This document shows, piece after piece, positions 27,278 to 39,040 of a stretch of DNA of 64,000 bases. Numbering within the stretch: position 1 is the stretch's first letter; every line of letters begins with the position of its first letter. The position numbers were made by a program, and so were the translations under genes. Source of the stretch: Erythrobacter sp. YT30. GTDB taxonomy: Bacteria; Pseudomonadota; Alphaproteobacteria; Sphingomonadales; Sphingomonadaceae. The notes beneath the pieces are model-generated. The model saw only the letters and a list, made by a program, of their open reading frames with translations, ran no database searches and had not been told where the DNA came from. The stretch covers positions 310,001-374,000 of the forward strand of contig NZ_LMAF01000001.1 in the NCBI RefSeq assembly GCF_001542875.1, written 5' to 3'.

Positions 27278-27341
27278 TTGTTGAAGTCCTTAGTCGGTCG
27301 CGCCTTGACCGGGTTAAAATGGATGTCCAAGGCTCTAGCGC

Positions 27342-27611
27342 ATGGATGAGGGAAACGGTTCCATCTTAGATGATGGCGAAATCGAGAAACTGAGCTTTGA
27401 AGACGCGCTGGTTGCGCTTGAGCAGATCGTGCAGCAATTGGAGCGCGGCGACGTTCCGCTCGACAAATCAATCGAGCTTTACGAACGCGGTGAGAAGCTT
27501 CGCGAAGCTTGCCAAAAACGACTTGATGCTGCGCAGGCGCGGATTGAAAAGATCGTAACCGGGCCGGGCGGGGCGCCATCCGGCACCGCTCCTTTCGACA
27601 AGGCTGACTGA
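27342..27611 (+). CDS. xseB: Exodeoxyribonuclease VII small subunit
   Basis: 89-aa partner of XseA, forming the exonuclease VII filament that degrades single-stranded DNA. LSFEDALVALEQIVQQLERG (residues 17-36) and YERGEKLREACQKRLDAAQ are the two helices of the family. It is followed 4 bp later by ispA, an order I associate with many alphaproteobacteria. It begins a plus-strand run to 34075. Confidence 0.95.
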   Translation: MDEGNGSILDDGEIEKLSFEDALVALEQIVQQLERGDVPLDKSIELYERGEKLREACQKRLDAAQARIEKIVTGPGGAPSGTAPFDKAD

Positions 27612-27615
27612 GGCG

Positions 27616-28527
27616 ATGCTCGTGGGGGTCGAAAACGATATCCTGAGTGAGGGATTGAAACGCGTCCAGGCAGAAATTGATTCGGTTTTTGACGCTTTCT
27701 TGCCCGTACCCGATGACACAAGCGCGCGTCTTGTCGAGGCGATGCGATATGCCGCAATCGGAGGCGGCAAGCGGGTCCGGCCTCTTCTGGTTGTTAGCAC
27801 CGCGGAATTGTTCGGGGTGGACCGTGATGCTGCTTTGCGAGCAGGTTGCGCGATTGAGGCGATCCATGTCTATTCGCTCATCCATGATGACTTGCCTTGT
27901 ATGGATGACGATGACCTGCGCCATGGCAAGCCGACCGTTCACAAAGTCTATGACGAGGCGACAGCAGTCCTTGCAGGCGACGCCTTGCATGCATTGGCCT
28001 TTGATATCCTCGCTGATGCTGGAACCAGCGCTGATCCCTTTACGCGTTCGGAGCTGATCGCGACGCTTGGCAAGGCGAGCGGAATGCACGGAATGGCGGG
28101 CGGTCAGATGATGGATATGGTCGCTGATGAGGAAGGGGTCGAATACGATCTTCACACCATCACGCGCCTGCAACAGCTAAAAACCGGCGCATTGCTCGCT
28201 GCAAGTGTCGAGATGGGCGCGATTCTCGGACGCGTTCCACCTGAAGGCCGCACCAACCTTCGCGCCTATGCCCGCGATATTGGATTGGCTTTCCAGATCG
28301 CCGATGACTTGCTCGATGTGACAGGTGATGAGGAAAAGGCTGGCAAAGCGCTGCGCAAGGACGATGAGCAAGGCAAGCAGACCTTTGTAACACTGATGGG
28401 AGCTGAAAAGGCTCGCGATCAGGCGAGGATGCTGGTCGATCAGGCGATCGCCCGCTTGGGCAGCTATGGCGTGGAAGCAGATATGCTGCGCGCGTTGGCG
28501 CGGTTCATCGTTGAGCGCGATCGGTGA
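27616..28527 (+). CDS. ispA: Polyprenyl synthetase / farnesyl diphosphate synthase
   Basis: Head-to-tail condensation of IPP with DMAPP/GPP to farnesyl diphosphate, feeding ubiquinone, bactoprenol and carotenoid synthesis. GGGKRVRPLL binds pyrophosphate, DDLPCMDDDDLRHGKP (about residues 92-107) is the first Asp-rich motif, and FQIADDLLDVTG (about 228) the second. 303 aa, starting at ATG 27616 preceded by GAGG. Confidence 0.94.
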   Translation: MLVGVENDILSEGLKRVQAEIDSVFDAFLPVPDDTSARLVEAMRYAAIGGGKRVRPLLVVSTAELFGVDRDAALRAGCAIEAIHVYSLIHDDLPCMDDDDLRHGKPTVHKVYDEATAVLAGDALHALAFDILADAGTSADPFTRSELIATLGKASGMHGMAGGQMMDMVADEEGVEYDLHTITRLQQLKTGALLAASVEMGAILGRVPPEGRTNLRAYARDIGLAFQIADDLLDVTGDEEKAGKALRKDDEQGKQTFVTLMGAEKARDQARMLVDQAIARLGSYGVEADMLRALARFIVERDR

Positions 28528-28540
28528 TTAGGAGCTCTTT

Positions 28541-29053
28541 ATGACAACCCGCGTTGGTATCTATCCGGGAACCTTTGATCCTATCACGCTTGGCCATGCT
28601 GATATCATCCGGCGTGGCGCCAAGTTGGTCGATCATCTCATAATTGGCGTCACCACCAATCCTTCCAAAAACCCTATGTTCACGACTGAGGAACGCCTCG
28701 CAATGGTGGAGCGGGAAGTCAAAGCGATGGGCCTCGACAACGCCAAAGTTGTCGGGTTTGACGCGCTCTTGATGAAATTTGCCAAGGCTCAAGGTGCTAG
28801 CGTCATCGTGCGCGGTCTGCGTGCAGTTGCTGATTTCGAATACGAATATCAGATGGCAGGAATGAACCAGCAGCTTGATGACGAGATCGAAACCGTCTTT
28901 CTGATGGCTGATGTCTCTCTGCAACCAATTGCGTCAAAGCTGGTCAAGGAAATCGCACTCTATGGCGGTGATGTGACCCCCTTTGTCAGCGAGCAAATCT
29001 GCAAGGATGTGAATGCGCGTGTCGAGAAAATCGGCAGACGTGGAGACTACTGA
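28541..29053 (+). CDS. coaD: Phosphopantetheine adenylyltransferase
   Basis: Makes dephospho-CoA from 4'-phosphopantetheine and ATP. YPGTFDPITLGHADII (residues 8-23) holds the nucleotidyltransferase T/H-x-G-H motif. IVRGLRAVADFEYEYQMA is the substrate-binding Arg region, and SKLVKEIALYGGDVTPFV the C-terminal ATP site. Length 170 aa is typical. AGGAG lies 9 nt upstream of the ATG. Confidence 0.96.
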   Translation: MTTRVGIYPGTFDPITLGHADIIRRGAKLVDHLIIGVTTNPSKNPMFTTEERLAMVEREVKAMGLDNAKVVGFDALLMKFAKAQGASVIVRGLRAVADFEYEYQMAGMNQQLDDEIETVFLMADVSLQPIASKLVKEIALYGGDVTPFVSEQICKDVNARVEKIGRRGDY

Positions 29054-29126
29054 GCTGGGGGATTACTGCGGCATAGCGCGGTTTCATTCATTGAAGTGTC
29101 AGTCTGCGCCCGATAAAGAGAGGCCC

Positions 29127-29831
29127 ATGTTTGGATCAATCAAAACTCAAATATTTACGAAGAAAGCTTCGCTGGCCGTTCTTGCCACTGCGGCATTGAC
29201 GTTTGCCCCCTCCTACGCGTTTGCGCAGGACGAAGAGGAAACAGCGCCAACGAGCACCTTCAGCTACGCCCCTATTAAATATGACCCCACGGTTGAACCC
29301 GAAAATGTGTGGGTGCTTGACCTCTCCAATGGAGAGCGCATCTCCATTCGCTTGATGCCTGAATGGGCGCCAAGCCATGTGGAGCGGATCAAGACGTTGA
29401 CCCAGCGCGGCTTTTACGACGGTATCATCTTTCACCGCGTGATCGACGGCTTCATGGCGCAAGGCGGGGACCCGACTGGTACGGGGCAGGGTGGATCGGA
29501 ACTTCCTGACCTTGAGGAAGAATTCAACCCAATGCCGCATGTTCGCGGCACATTGGCGATGGCTCGCGCCACGGATGAAAACAGCGCCAACAGCCAATTC
29601 TTCATCGTTTTCTACCCGCGATTTAGCCTCGACAAGCGATACACCAATTTTGGCCGCGTAATTGATAACATGGCGGGTGTCGACGCGATAAATCGGGGCG
29701 AACCGCCGCAAAACCCCACGCGGATTTTGCAGGCCTCGCTTGCGAGCGATAACCGTCCCCCACCGGCTCCGCCTGCACCGGCAGTGGAACAGACGATCAC
29801 GGCGGACCTGCTGAACGCTCCAATAGACTAA
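29127..29831 (+). CDS. Peptidylprolyl isomerase, cyclophilin type, exported
   Basis: Accelerates cis-trans proline isomerisation in the envelope. The N-terminal signal peptide ends AFAQDEE (cleavage after about residue 32). The cyclophilin core has FYDGIIFHRVIDGFMAQGGD with the catalytic Arg in FHR, then LAMARATDENSANSQFFI. The C-terminal end is Pro/Ala-rich. The ATG at 29127 (234 aa, AGAGG upstream) gives a proper signal peptide; the frame running back to 29013 overlaps coaD. Confidence 0.92.
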   Translation: MFGSIKTQIFTKKASLAVLATAALTFAPSYAFAQDEEETAPTSTFSYAPIKYDPTVEPENVWVLDLSNGERISIRLMPEWAPSHVERIKTLTQRGFYDGIIFHRVIDGFMAQGGDPTGTGQGGSELPDLEEEFNPMPHVRGTLAMARATDENSANSQFFIVFYPRFSLDKRYTNFGRVIDNMAGVDAINRGEPPQNPTRILQASLASDNRPPPAPPAPAVEQTITADLLNAPID

Positions 29832-29874
29832 CAGGCTTCCCACGCATTGCGCCTCGCTTTAGAGGCGGTCCGCG

Positions 29875-30912
29875 ATGAAAGTTGACCTGTTTGATTTCGA
29901 GCTCCCACAAGACCGGATAGCCCTTCGCCCCGTGCGCCCGCGCGATGCCGCGCGTATGTTGGTTGTGCGCGGGGATAACACTCCATTTGAGGACAAGGGT
30001 GTTCTCGACCTACCTAGTTGCCTTCAACCTGGCGACGTTCTCGTTTTCAACGACACGCGCGTGATCCCCGCTCAATTGGAAGGGCGCAGGGCAGGGGGCG
30101 ATGCAAAGATCGGTGCGACTTTACACAAACGGCTCGATCTGAGGCGCTGGCAAGCCTTTGTTCGCAATGCCAAACGCGTGAAAATCGCGGATCAGTTGAT
30201 CTTTGGCGGCGGCGTCACGGCAATCGCGGAGGAACGCCACGGGGATGGCTCCCTCACGCTTGCCTTCGAAGGCAATGAGCCGGTCGAAGTTTTGCTGGAT
30301 CGCGCGGGCACTATGCCTTTGCCGCCTTACATTGCTCAGAAACGCGGCGTGGATGAAGCAGACCTTGAGGACTATCAAACGATGTTCGCGGAAAAGCCGG
30401 GAGCAGTCGCTGCACCAACCGCCTCTCTCCATTTCACCGACCGCTTGATCGAGGCATTAGATGAGCGCGGAGTGGCCCGCGAGACGCTCACTCTCCATGT
30501 GGGAGCGGGGACGTTTCTTCCGGTCAAGGCCGATGACACAGATGATCACGTCATGCATTCCGAATTCGGGATTATCACACCTCAGACAGCTGAGCGGCTC
30601 AATCAGGCTCGCTTTGAGGGGCGTCGTATTATCGCGGTCGGCACGACATCGCTACGTCTCCTAGAAAGCGCGGCTGATGAGGACCGGACCTTTTCGCCGT
30701 TTGAAGGCGATACCGACATCTTCATCACCCCAGGATACCGGTTCAAGGGCGTTGATGGCTTGATGACCAATTTTCACCTTCCCAAATCCACTCTGCTGAT
30801 GCTGGTGAGCGCGCTGATGGGCCGCGATCGGATGCTGGCCGCCTATGCCCACGCGATTGATAAAGAATATCGTTTCTATTCCTATGGTGACTCTTCGCTG
30901 CTGCTTCCCTAG
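29875..30912 (+). CDS. queA: S-adenosylmethionine:tRNA ribosyltransferase-isomerase
   Basis: Transfers the ribosyl part of SAM to preQ1-tRNA to make epoxyqueuosine, the step after Tgt in queuosine synthesis. [20 protein letters not shown] at the N-terminus, [31 protein letters not shown] and [20 protein letters not shown] are family blocks. 345 aa. tgt lies four genes downstream in the same run. Confidence 0.96.
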   Translation: MKVDLFDFELPQDRIALRPVRPRDAARMLVVRGDNTPFEDKGVLDLPSCLQPGDVLVFNDTRVIPAQLEGRRAGGDAKIGATLHKRLDLRRWQAFVRNAKRVKIADQLIFGGGVTAIAEERHGDGSLTLAFEGNEPVEVLLDRAGTMPLPPYIAQKRGVDEADLEDYQTMFAEKPGAVAAPTASLHFTDRLIEALDERGVARETLTLHVGAGTFLPVKADDTDDHVMHSEFGIITPQTAERLNQARFEGRRIIAVGTTSLRLLESAADEDRTFSPFEGDTDIFITPGYRFKGVDGLMTNFHLPKSTLLMLVSALMGRDRMLAAYAHAIDKEYRFYSYGDSSLLLP

Positions 30913-30921
30913 GCGAGGCTC

Positions 30922-31874
30922 ATGTCCGAACCGATCCTCACGATTGAAGGCCTTTCCAAGGTCTACAAGGGTGGCGTCCGCGCGCTCGACAATGTTGATC
31001 TATCAATCCGCAAGGGCGAGATATTCGCATTGCTCGGGCCAAATGGTGCGGGCAAAACGACCCTGATTGGTGCGGTGTGCGGGCTGGTACGACCGACTAC
31101 TGGGAGGATCACCGCCTTTGGGCATGACCTCGCAAAAGATTGGCGCCAAGCGCGTGCGCAGATCGGACTCGTTCCGCAAGAGCTCAGCACGGATATGTTT
31201 GAGACTGTCTTGCGGGCTGTATCCTATTCCCGAGGGCTGTTCGGGCATGCTCCGGATAAGGCGCGGATCGAGGAGATCTTGCGCTCACTTTCGCTTTGGG
31301 AAAAGCGTGACAGTCAGATCCGCGAGCTTTCAGGTGGAATGAAACGCCGCGTTCTGATTGCAAAAGCTCTCGCACATGAGCCGGAATTGCTGTTCCTCGA
31401 TGAACCGACCGCCGGAGTTGACGTCGAACTGCGCAAAGGAATGTGGGAACAAATCAGCGGCCTGAAAGAACGCGGCGTCACCATAATTCTCACCACACAC
31501 TACATCGAAGAAGCTGAAGAAATGGCGGATCGTGTCGGCATCATTCGAGGCGGCCAAATCTTAATGGTGGATGACAAGGACGCCATGATGGAACGGCTCG
31601 GCACGACCGAGGCACTGATCGAACTCGCCGAGGCAATGTCTGAGTTGCCACCAGAGATTGCTGCTTTCCCGGTTGAGCTGCGCGATGGTGGGCGCGAGCT
31701 ATGCTATCGCGGCGGCGATGGCAGCGGGAGTGGCAAGGCTGAAGTTGCAGCCCTTACTATGGCGCTCACCCGGGCAGGCATCGAATACACTGGCATCGAT
31801 ATTCACGACAGCTCGCTGGAAGATATCTTCGTAAGCCTTCTTGGCAGCGAAGATGCGCCCGAGGAGGCTGCGTG

Positions 31875-31875
<1 letters not shown>
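30922..31875 (+). CDS. ABC transporter ATP-binding protein
   Basis: 317-aa ATPase of an ABC-2 type exporter. It has Walker A GPNGAGKTT (about 39-47), Q-loop VPQELS, signature LSGGMKRR, Walker B LLFLDEPTAG and the switch His in TTHYIEE. A C-terminal regulatory extension of about 90 residues follows. It overlaps the permease gene by one base (TGATG). Cargo is unknown; the organisation recalls YadG/YadH- and NodI-like exporters. Confidence 0.92.
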
Positions 31876-33769
<1,894 letters not shown>

Positions 33770-33772
33770 TCA

Positions 33773-34075
33773 ATGCCGAAAAGCCCTGAAGACTGCGCCA
33801 CAATGATAGAGGTGCGTGAAGGCGTTGATGCGACAGATCGCGAGCTTGTCGCTCTGCTTGAGAAGCGCTTTGGCTACATGCGCGCAGCTGCCCGGATAAA
33901 AGAGACGCGAGACGCTGTGCGGGACGAGGAGCGCAAGGCAAGCGTGATAGCGGCAGCGGTGGCGGAAGCTGATGCATGCGGCATTCCGGGCGATGTGATC
34001 GGCGATATCTGGGAGCGTCTGGTTGAAGGCTCGATTGCTTACGAGTTTGAGGAATGGGACAAGACGCGCGGGTAA
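33773..34075 (+). CDS. Chorismate mutase (AroQ type)
   Basis: 100-aa all-helical protein converting chorismate to prephenate for Phe/Tyr synthesis. REGVDATDRELVALLEKRF (residues 14-32) is helix 1 with the active-site Arg, ARIKETRDAVRDEER has the second Arg/Lys set, and the final helix ends in YEFEEWDK. It starts 3 bp after tgt and ends the plus-strand run. Isochorismate pyruvate lyases are close relatives, so the reaction is likely but not certain. Confidence 0.85.
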   Translation: MPKSPEDCATMIEVREGVDATDRELVALLEKRFGYMRAAARIKETRDAVRDEERKASVIAAAVAEADACGIPGDVIGDIWERLVEGSIAYEFEEWDKTRG

Positions 34076-34504
34076 GAGCTGCGGCGATACCAGCACTGTG
34101 GGCTGGCAGTACATAGATGACCAAATTGTCCCGGCATGAGACAGTTCTTGTGGGCCGAAGTTGACAAAGGTGACACCCTGTCACCCTCTGCCCTTACACG
34201 CAAAGCTATGAAATACCGCGATAAAGCTGCGGTTCGAGTTGGGTGACGGACAGGGGGGAGAGACGCTTTTTGAGGTCTATTTGGCTTCGTTCCGCAAGAA
34301 GATCATCTTTTTTGCGGTCTGATTGAGGCTGGACGATCAGAAAGAGCCACACGCAGTATGAGTATCACGCGCGGTGTAGGAAAGGCGCTCAAGTAAGCGA
34401 GAGCCGACATTCAGCTTGCGGCTAATTGACAGCTATTGAGAGATGTCGGTTTGTGGGGTGGAAGCGGACTTTGGGCAGCCATGGCGCAACGGGTCCAAAG
34501 GTCG
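34076..34504. other. 429-bp gap without a recognisable gene
   Basis: No ORF here has recognisable protein features. It holds the inverted repeat GGTGACA-CCC-TGTCACC (34169-34185), preceded by TTGACAAA (34161-34168) and not followed by a T-tract. CCGACAT and ATGTCGG form long-range arms near 34407-34453. The flanking genes are convergent (chorismate mutase and the lipoprotein gene), so termination functions are expected, but I see no strong intrinsic terminator. Confidence 0.4.
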
Positions 34505-34999
34505 TTAGCTTTCCCAATTCATGTCATGGTCGATTGCTGAAAGCCAGAAATTGTCTCCATCACCTTGAAACCACACCTTTCCATAGTTGAGCATGCAGCC
34601 CCGATAGCCTCCATCCGAAAGCCCATCGAAACCCAATGCGGCTATCTTGGCCCAATCCTCTCGTGAAATGCGCGCTGGTGTGACGGGCACAACCTCCTCG
34701 CGAACATAGACAAAATCGCGTCCGTTTCGGTGCGTGTTAAACCTTTCTCCAACAAAGCGATCGAAAGCATGTGATGGCAATTCTTTGTCGAGCGCATCTC
34801 TCAGTTGGATGAAGTAGGATTTCGCAACGCTTTCAGTTAATTCGCCGCCGCAATGATAAGTCATGTCCGCCGCTTGCGGCTCTGATCGACTAGTGCTGCC
34901 TTCATTCGAAGAAACCTGATCGGAACAGGACGACGTTGCCATCAAGAAGATAATGGTAAGCGAGCTTGTGAGCACGAAATTTGAGGAATGGCCGGTCAC
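34505..34999 (-). CDS. Uncharacterised lipoprotein
   Basis: I do not recognise the family. From the GTG at 34999 the product is 164 aa, with a hydrophobic signal segment (LTSSLTIIFLMA) ending in a plausible lipobox ATSSC, then a soluble domain with paired Cys (YHCGG, YRGCML) and a Trp-rich end. A second GTG at 34975 gives a shorter signal peptide and is equally possible. AGGA abuts the GTG, so the true start is uncertain. It lies downstream of the rpsD terminator and must have its own promoter. Confidence 0.6.
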   Translation of the reverse strand: MTGHSSNFVLTSSLTIIFLMATSSCSDQVSSNEGSTSRSEPQAADMTYHCGGELTESVAKSYFIQLRDALDKELPSHAFDRFVGERFNTHRNGRDFVYVREEVVPVTPARISREDWAKIAALGFDGLSDGGYRGCMLNYGKVWFQGDGDNFWLSAIDHDMNWES

Positions 35000-35115
35000 T
35001 CCTGTACAATAGCAGCTCACAACCGGCGTCCGCAATTGGTCGATAGAAAGATGTCTAATTTGGACCAAAGTTTCCCAGCATAGCCCGGCGCAATAGGAAC
35101 ACGCATCCCAGACAC

Positions 35116-35141
35116 AAAAAAGGCGGCCCCGAAGGACCGCC
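35116..35141 (-). terminator. Intrinsic terminator of rpsD
   Basis: On the minus strand GGCGGTCC (35141-35134) pairs with GGGCCGCC (35129-35122), 8 bp with one T-G, closed by a UUCG tetraloop and followed by six T (35121-35116). It is 24 bp beyond the rpsD stop. Confidence 0.92.
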
Positions 35142-35165
35142 CTGTTTGTTTCGCTGTTTCGCAGA

Positions 35166-35780
35166 TTAGCGCGAGTAGAATTCGACCACGAGGTTTGGTT
35201 CCATGGTGACCGGGTAGGGCACCTCATCGAGCTTTGGAACGCGAGTGAAGCTCACTTTGTCATTGCCATCGGGCGCAACGTAGTCGGGGATCTCACGCTC
35301 TGGCAGGCTTTGGGCTTCGATGACGAGAGCCATTTCCTGAGCCTTTTTGCCGAGGCTGATGACGTCACCCACGTCGCAGCGACGCGATGCGATGTTGCAC
35401 TTTACACCGTTCACATAGATGTGGCCGTGGCTCACGATCTGACGAGCGGCGAAGATCGTTGGCGCGAATTTGGCGCGATACACGATCATGTCGAGACGAC
35501 GCTCAAGCAGGCCGATCAGGTTTTGCCCGGTGTCACCCTTCATGCGGGTGGCGTCCTTATAGGTCGAGCGGAACTGTTTCTCAGTCACATCGCCGTAGTA
35601 GCCTTTAAGCTTCTGCTTGGCGCGCAGTTGCAGACCGAAGTCTGACATCTTGCTCTTGCGGCGTTGGCCATGCTGGCCGGGTCCATAAGAACGCTTGTTG
35701 ACCGGAGAATTTGGACGACCCCAGATGTTTTCGCCCATCCGGCGGTCGAGTTTGTACTTGGCGCTCTTGCGCTTTGACAT
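35166..35780 (-). CDS. rpsD: 30S ribosomal protein S4
   Basis: Primary 16S rRNA-binding protein of the small subunit. 204 aa from the ATG at 35780 ([20 protein letters not shown]), preceded by AAGGA. The S4 RNA-binding domain [20 protein letters not shown] begins near residue 93. It is transcribed alone and ends at a strong terminator. The frame extending to 35843 lacks support. Confidence 0.98.
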   Translation of the reverse strand: MSKRKSAKYKLDRRMGENIWGRPNSPVNKRSYGPGQHGQRRKSKMSDFGLQLRAKQKLKGYYGDVTEKQFRSTYKDATRMKGDTGQNLIGLLERRLDMIVYRAKFAPTIFAARQIVSHGHIYVNGVKCNIASRRCDVGDVISLGKKAQEMALVIEAQSLPEREIPDYVAPDGNDKVSFTRVPKLDEVPYPVTMEPNLVVEFYSR

Positions 35781-35931
35781 AAGTCTTTCCTTCAATTTGC
35801 TGAGCCAGCCACATGCTGACCATCTAACCCGGCATCGCACCATCGAACCTGTTTGTTCGATGCGGCCACCGCTTCACCGGGGTGCGGAGCCAATTCGCGA
35901 AGGCGCGCAAATAGCAGCGCGCGAGGGAAAA

Positions 35932-36669
35932 TCAACCCTTATCGGGACGGGCGAGGGAGGAAAGCACGCCGCGCAGCGTGCGCACTTCCAAATGATTCCA
36001 GCCCGGTTTGGTCAACACACTACGAAGTGTGCGTTTCGTTGCCTCTTCACGGTCGGACGGGAGGAAGTATCCTTTGGGGGCGAGCATTCCTTCCAGATGC
36101 GCGATCAAGCCCTCAAGATCGTCCTGCGGGGCAGGAGGAAGCGTTTCGTCTTCGGCGGTGGGTTGCACCAAGTCACTTTCCGCCATTTCGCGTCCGATCC
36201 GTGACCATTCATAGGCGATCAGGATCACCGCTTGCGCGAGATTGAGTGAACCGAATTCCGGATTTATCGGCACGGTCAGGATGTGCCGGGCCAACGCAAC
36301 ATCCTCGGTTTCCAATCCTGACGCTTCGCGTCCAAACAGCACGGCATGTCGGCCAGAATGCCGGTGCATCAGCCGCGCAGCGCCATCCGCACCCACAACT
36401 GGCTTCGTCACGCCGCGCTTGCGCACAGTGGTTGCATAGACATGCTCGCAATCAGCCACGGCTTCAGCAGTTGTTTCGAAAATCTTGGCCTGATCCAGAA
36501 CGATATCTGCACCCGCTGCCGCTGGCCCTGCAGATGGATTGGGCCAGCCATCACGCGGATTGACGATCCGCATTTCAGTGATCCCGAAATTGAGCATTGC
36601 GCGTGCTGCCTTGCCGATATTCTCGCCCAGTTGCGGGCGCACCAGCACGATGATGGGCTTGTTTGCCAC
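35932..36669 (-). CDS. trmJ: tRNA (cytidine/uridine-2'-O-)-methyltransferase, TrmJ-like
   Basis: SPOUT-class RNA methyltransferase of 245 aa. VRPQLGENIGKAARAMLNFG (about 10-29) is motif 1, VLFGREASGLETEDVALA motif 2, and PEFGSLNLAQAVILIAYEW motif 3, forming the knotted SAM site. It modifies ribose at position 32 of several tRNAs by family homology. It follows nrdR by 3 bp, as the last gene of the rpiB-glyA-nrdR-trmJ unit. Confidence 0.88.
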   Translation of the reverse strand: MANKPIIVLVRPQLGENIGKAARAMLNFGITEMRIVNPRDGWPNPSAGPAAAGADIVLDQAKIFETTAEAVADCEHVYATTVRKRGVTKPVVGADGAARLMHRHSGRHAVLFGREASGLETEDVALARHILTVPINPEFGSLNLAQAVILIAYEWSRIGREMAESDLVQPTAEDETLPPAPQDDLEGLIAHLEGMLAPKGYFLPSDREEATKRTLRSVLTKPGWNHLEVRTLRGVLSSLARPDKG

Positions 36670-36672
36670 CTC

Positions 36673-37149
36673 TCAGCTTTTCGCCGCCTCGGCCACAGTA
36701 CTTGCAAACTCTTCGAAATCGCGCGCTTCGGAGAAATCGCGATAGACGCTGGCAAAGCGGATGTAAGCAACACTGTCGATGCCGCGCAGACCGTCCATGA
36801 CAAGCTCGCCGATACGCGCTGATGGCACCTCGGCATCGCCCGCGGTTTCGACTTGCCGCTGAATGCCGGACACCAAGCGGTCGATCTGCTCTTCAGATAC
36901 GCCGCGTTTGCGGCAGGCGAGGGTGACCGAGTGTTCAAGCTTTGTGCGGTCAAAAGGTTCTCGCCGCGCGTCTTCGCCATTTTCGCCGGCCTTCACGACA
37001 GTCACCTCGCGTAATTGCACGCGTTCAAATGTCGTAAAGCGCGCGCCGCAAGAATTGCACTGGCGACGGCGGCGGATGGAGGTGTTGTCCTCTGTCGGCC
37101 GGCTGTCTTTTACCTGCGTGTCTTCATTGGCGCAGAAAGGGCACCGCAT
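36673..37149 (-). CDS. nrdR: Transcriptional repressor NrdR
   Basis: Zinc- and ATP/dATP-binding repressor of ribonucleotide reductase genes. The zinc ribbon is complete (CPFC at residues 3-6 and CNSC about 31-34), followed by the ATP-cone domain ([20 protein letters not shown]). 158 aa. It lies between glyA and trmJ on one strand; adjacency to glyA is, to my knowledge, common in alphaproteobacteria. Confidence 0.96.
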   Translation of the reverse strand: MRCPFCANEDTQVKDSRPTEDNTSIRRRRQCNSCGARFTTFERVQLREVTVVKAGENGEDARREPFDRTKLEHSVTLACRKRGVSEEQIDRLVSGIQRQVETAGDAEVPSARIGELVMDGLRGIDSVAYIRFASVYRDFSEARDFEEFASTVAEAAKS

Positions 37150-37164
37150 GTGGTGTCTTCTCTC

Positions 37165-38475
37165 TTATGCGTCGGGATAGACGGGGTAGGACGAGCACAA
37201 TTCAGCAACTTTGCCGCGCACGCGTTCTTCGACTTGGCCGTTTCCTTCGGGGCCGTTTGTCGAAAGACCATCGACCACCTCTGCAATCAAAGCGCCAATT
37301 TTCCGGAACTCCGACGGGCCAAAGCCGCGCGTTGTACCTGCGGGCGTTCCAAGGCGAATGCCGCTGGTCACAAACGGTGAGCGTGTATCGAAGGGGATGC
37401 CGTTTTTATTGCAAGTGAGCCATGCCCGATCGAGACCTTTTTCAGCATCCTTGCCCGTCACATCTTTGGCAGTCAGATCGACCAGCATTGAGTGATTGTC
37501 GGTGCCGCCCGAACAAATGCGCAGCCCGTTTTCTTCAAGGCTTGCAGCCAGAGCGCGAGCATTTTCGACGATGCGGTGTGCGTAGGTTTTGAATTCGGGC
37601 CGAAGCGCTTCGCGGAAGGCGACCGCCTTCGCCGCGATGACATGCATCAGCGGACCACCCTGAAGGCCAGGAAACACTGCCATGTTGAGTGGCTTGGTGT
37701 ATTTCTCGTCGTTCCAAAGTATGATGCCCGAGCGCGGCCCGCGCAGCGATTTATGCGTGGTCGAGGTGACGATATCGCAGTGCGGGAAGGGCGAGGGGTG
37801 AGCACCGCCAGCCACAAGGCCAGAGATATGACTCATATCGCACAGCAGGATTGCACCCACTTCACCGGCGATCTTGCGGAAAGCTGCAAAATCCCACTGG
37901 CGTGAGTAGGCCGTTCCGCCGCAGATGATGAGTTTGGGCTTATGCTCACGCGCTGTTGCAGCAACCGCGTCCATATCGATCATCTCGTCATCTTGACGAA
38001 CACCATAGCTTACCGGGTTGAACCATTTGCCGCTCATATTGACGGGCGAGCCGTGCGTCAGGTGACCACCTGAATTGAGATCAAGACCCATGAACGTATC
38101 GCCCGGCTCCAGCAAGGCGAGGAAAACGGCCTGGTTCATCTGGCTACCACTGTTTGGCTGCACATTGGCAAAATTGCATCCAAACAATTGCTTGGCGCGT
38201 TCAATTGCCAGTGTTTCAACTACATCGGCATAGTCGCATCCGCCGTAATAGCGCTTGCCCGGATAGCCTTCTGCGTACTTGTTGGTGAAGACGCTTCCGG
38301 TCGCTTCGAGCACCGCTTTTGAGGCGATGTTCTCAGACGCGATCAGCTCAATCTTGTCCTGCTGACGTTTCAGCTCTTTGCCGATCGCCTCTGCAATTTC
38401 CGGATCAGCGGTAGCAAGATCGTCGTGCCAGAAAGAATCCATGGGGTTGAGGACGTCTGATGGGGCTGTGCTCAT
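37165..38475 (-). CDS. glyA: Serine hydroxymethyltransferase
   Basis: PLP enzyme interconverting serine and glycine and loading one-carbon units on tetrahydrofolate. [15 protein letters not shown] near residue 42, [20 protein letters not shown], and the PLP-lysine motif [14 protein letters not shown] identify it. 436 aa. Its ATG overlaps the rpiB stop (ATGA), implying coupled translation. Confidence 0.97.
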   Translation of the reverse strand: MSTAPSDVLNPMDSFWHDDLATADPEIAEAIGKELKRQQDKIELIASENIASKAVLEATGSVFTNKYAEGYPGKRYYGGCDYADVVETLAIERAKQLFGCNFANVQPNSGSQMNQAVFLALLEPGDTFMGLDLNSGGHLTHGSPVNMSGKWFNPVSYGVRQDDEMIDMDAVAATAREHKPKLIICGGTAYSRQWDFAAFRKIAGEVGAILLCDMSHISGLVAGGAHPSPFPHCDIVTSTTHKSLRGPRSGIILWNDEKYTKPLNMAVFPGLQGGPLMHVIAAKAVAFREALRPEFKTYAHRIVENARALAASLEENGLRICSGGTDNHSMLVDLTAKDVTGKDAEKGLDRAWLTCNKNGIPFDTRSPFVTSGIRLGTPAGTTRGFGPSEFRKIGALIAEVVDGLSTNGPEGNGQVEERVRGKVAELCSSYPVYPDA

Positions 38476-38951
38476 TGGAGGGTCTCGATTGTATCAGATT
38501 GAACAGGCGGATGGCCGAGCTTTGCAACCCGGCGTTGATGGCGACCTTCGGGATTGCCTTTATCGGCAAAGTCGGTCGCCAGAAATTCAGATACGCAAGC
38601 CCGCGCCATTTCGATGCCGGTCAGACGCGCGCCGAGCGCAATGCAATTCGCATTATTATGTTCGCGCGCAAGTTTTGCGGACAACGGCTCCGACACCAAA
38701 GCGCATCGGACGGCAGGGTGGCGATTTACACTGATCGAGATACCAATACCGCTGCCACAAAGCGCCACACCCATTTCGGCGACGCCTTCGGCGATGACTT
38801 CGGCGAGTTTATAGCCGTAATCGGGATAATCGACGCTATCGCCCGGATCAGGGCCAAGGTCAGCGACTTCATGCCCCCCATCGATCATGAATTCGATAAG
38901 GTCGGCCTTGAGGTCCGTTGCGGCGTGATCTGATGCAATGGCTATGCGCAT
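38472..38951 (-). CDS. rpiB: Ribose 5-phosphate isomerase B
   Basis: Interconverts ribose-5-P and ribulose-5-[12 protein letters not shown] (residues 4-14) and [18 protein letters not shown] (around 65-82) carry the active-site His/Asp and Cys of the RpiB/LacA family. 159 aa from the ATG at 38951 with GGAGA upstream; a start four codons earlier has no support. First gene of the unit with glyA, nrdR and trmJ. Confidence 0.95.
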   Translation of the reverse strand: MRIAIASDHAATDLKADLIEFMIDGGHEVADLGPDPGDSVDYPDYGYKLAEVIAEGVAEMGVALCGSGIGISISVNRHPAVRCALVSEPLSAKLAREHNNANCIALGARLTGIEMARACVSEFLATDFADKGNPEGRHQRRVAKLGHPPVQSDTIETLQ

Positions 38952-39040
38952 GGGTCTCCACATAGTGCGGTTCGCCCGATTGCTCCACCCTAGATGATGC
39001 GCTTTTCTACGTTGTTGTGGAGCGGAAGAGGTTTAACCCG

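Noticed and set aside
27274..28173. Minus-strand ORF of 299 codons across xseB-ispA
   Set aside because: It lies antisense to two clear core genes and its product shows no domain.
29136..29843. Minus-strand ORF of 235 codons
   Set aside because: Antisense to the cyclophilin gene, whose motifs are unambiguous.
34169..34185. GGTGACA-CCC-TGTCACC as terminator of the long plus-strand run
   Set aside because: The stem is only 7 bp with a 3-nt loop and no T-tract follows. Kept as an inverted repeat of unknown role.
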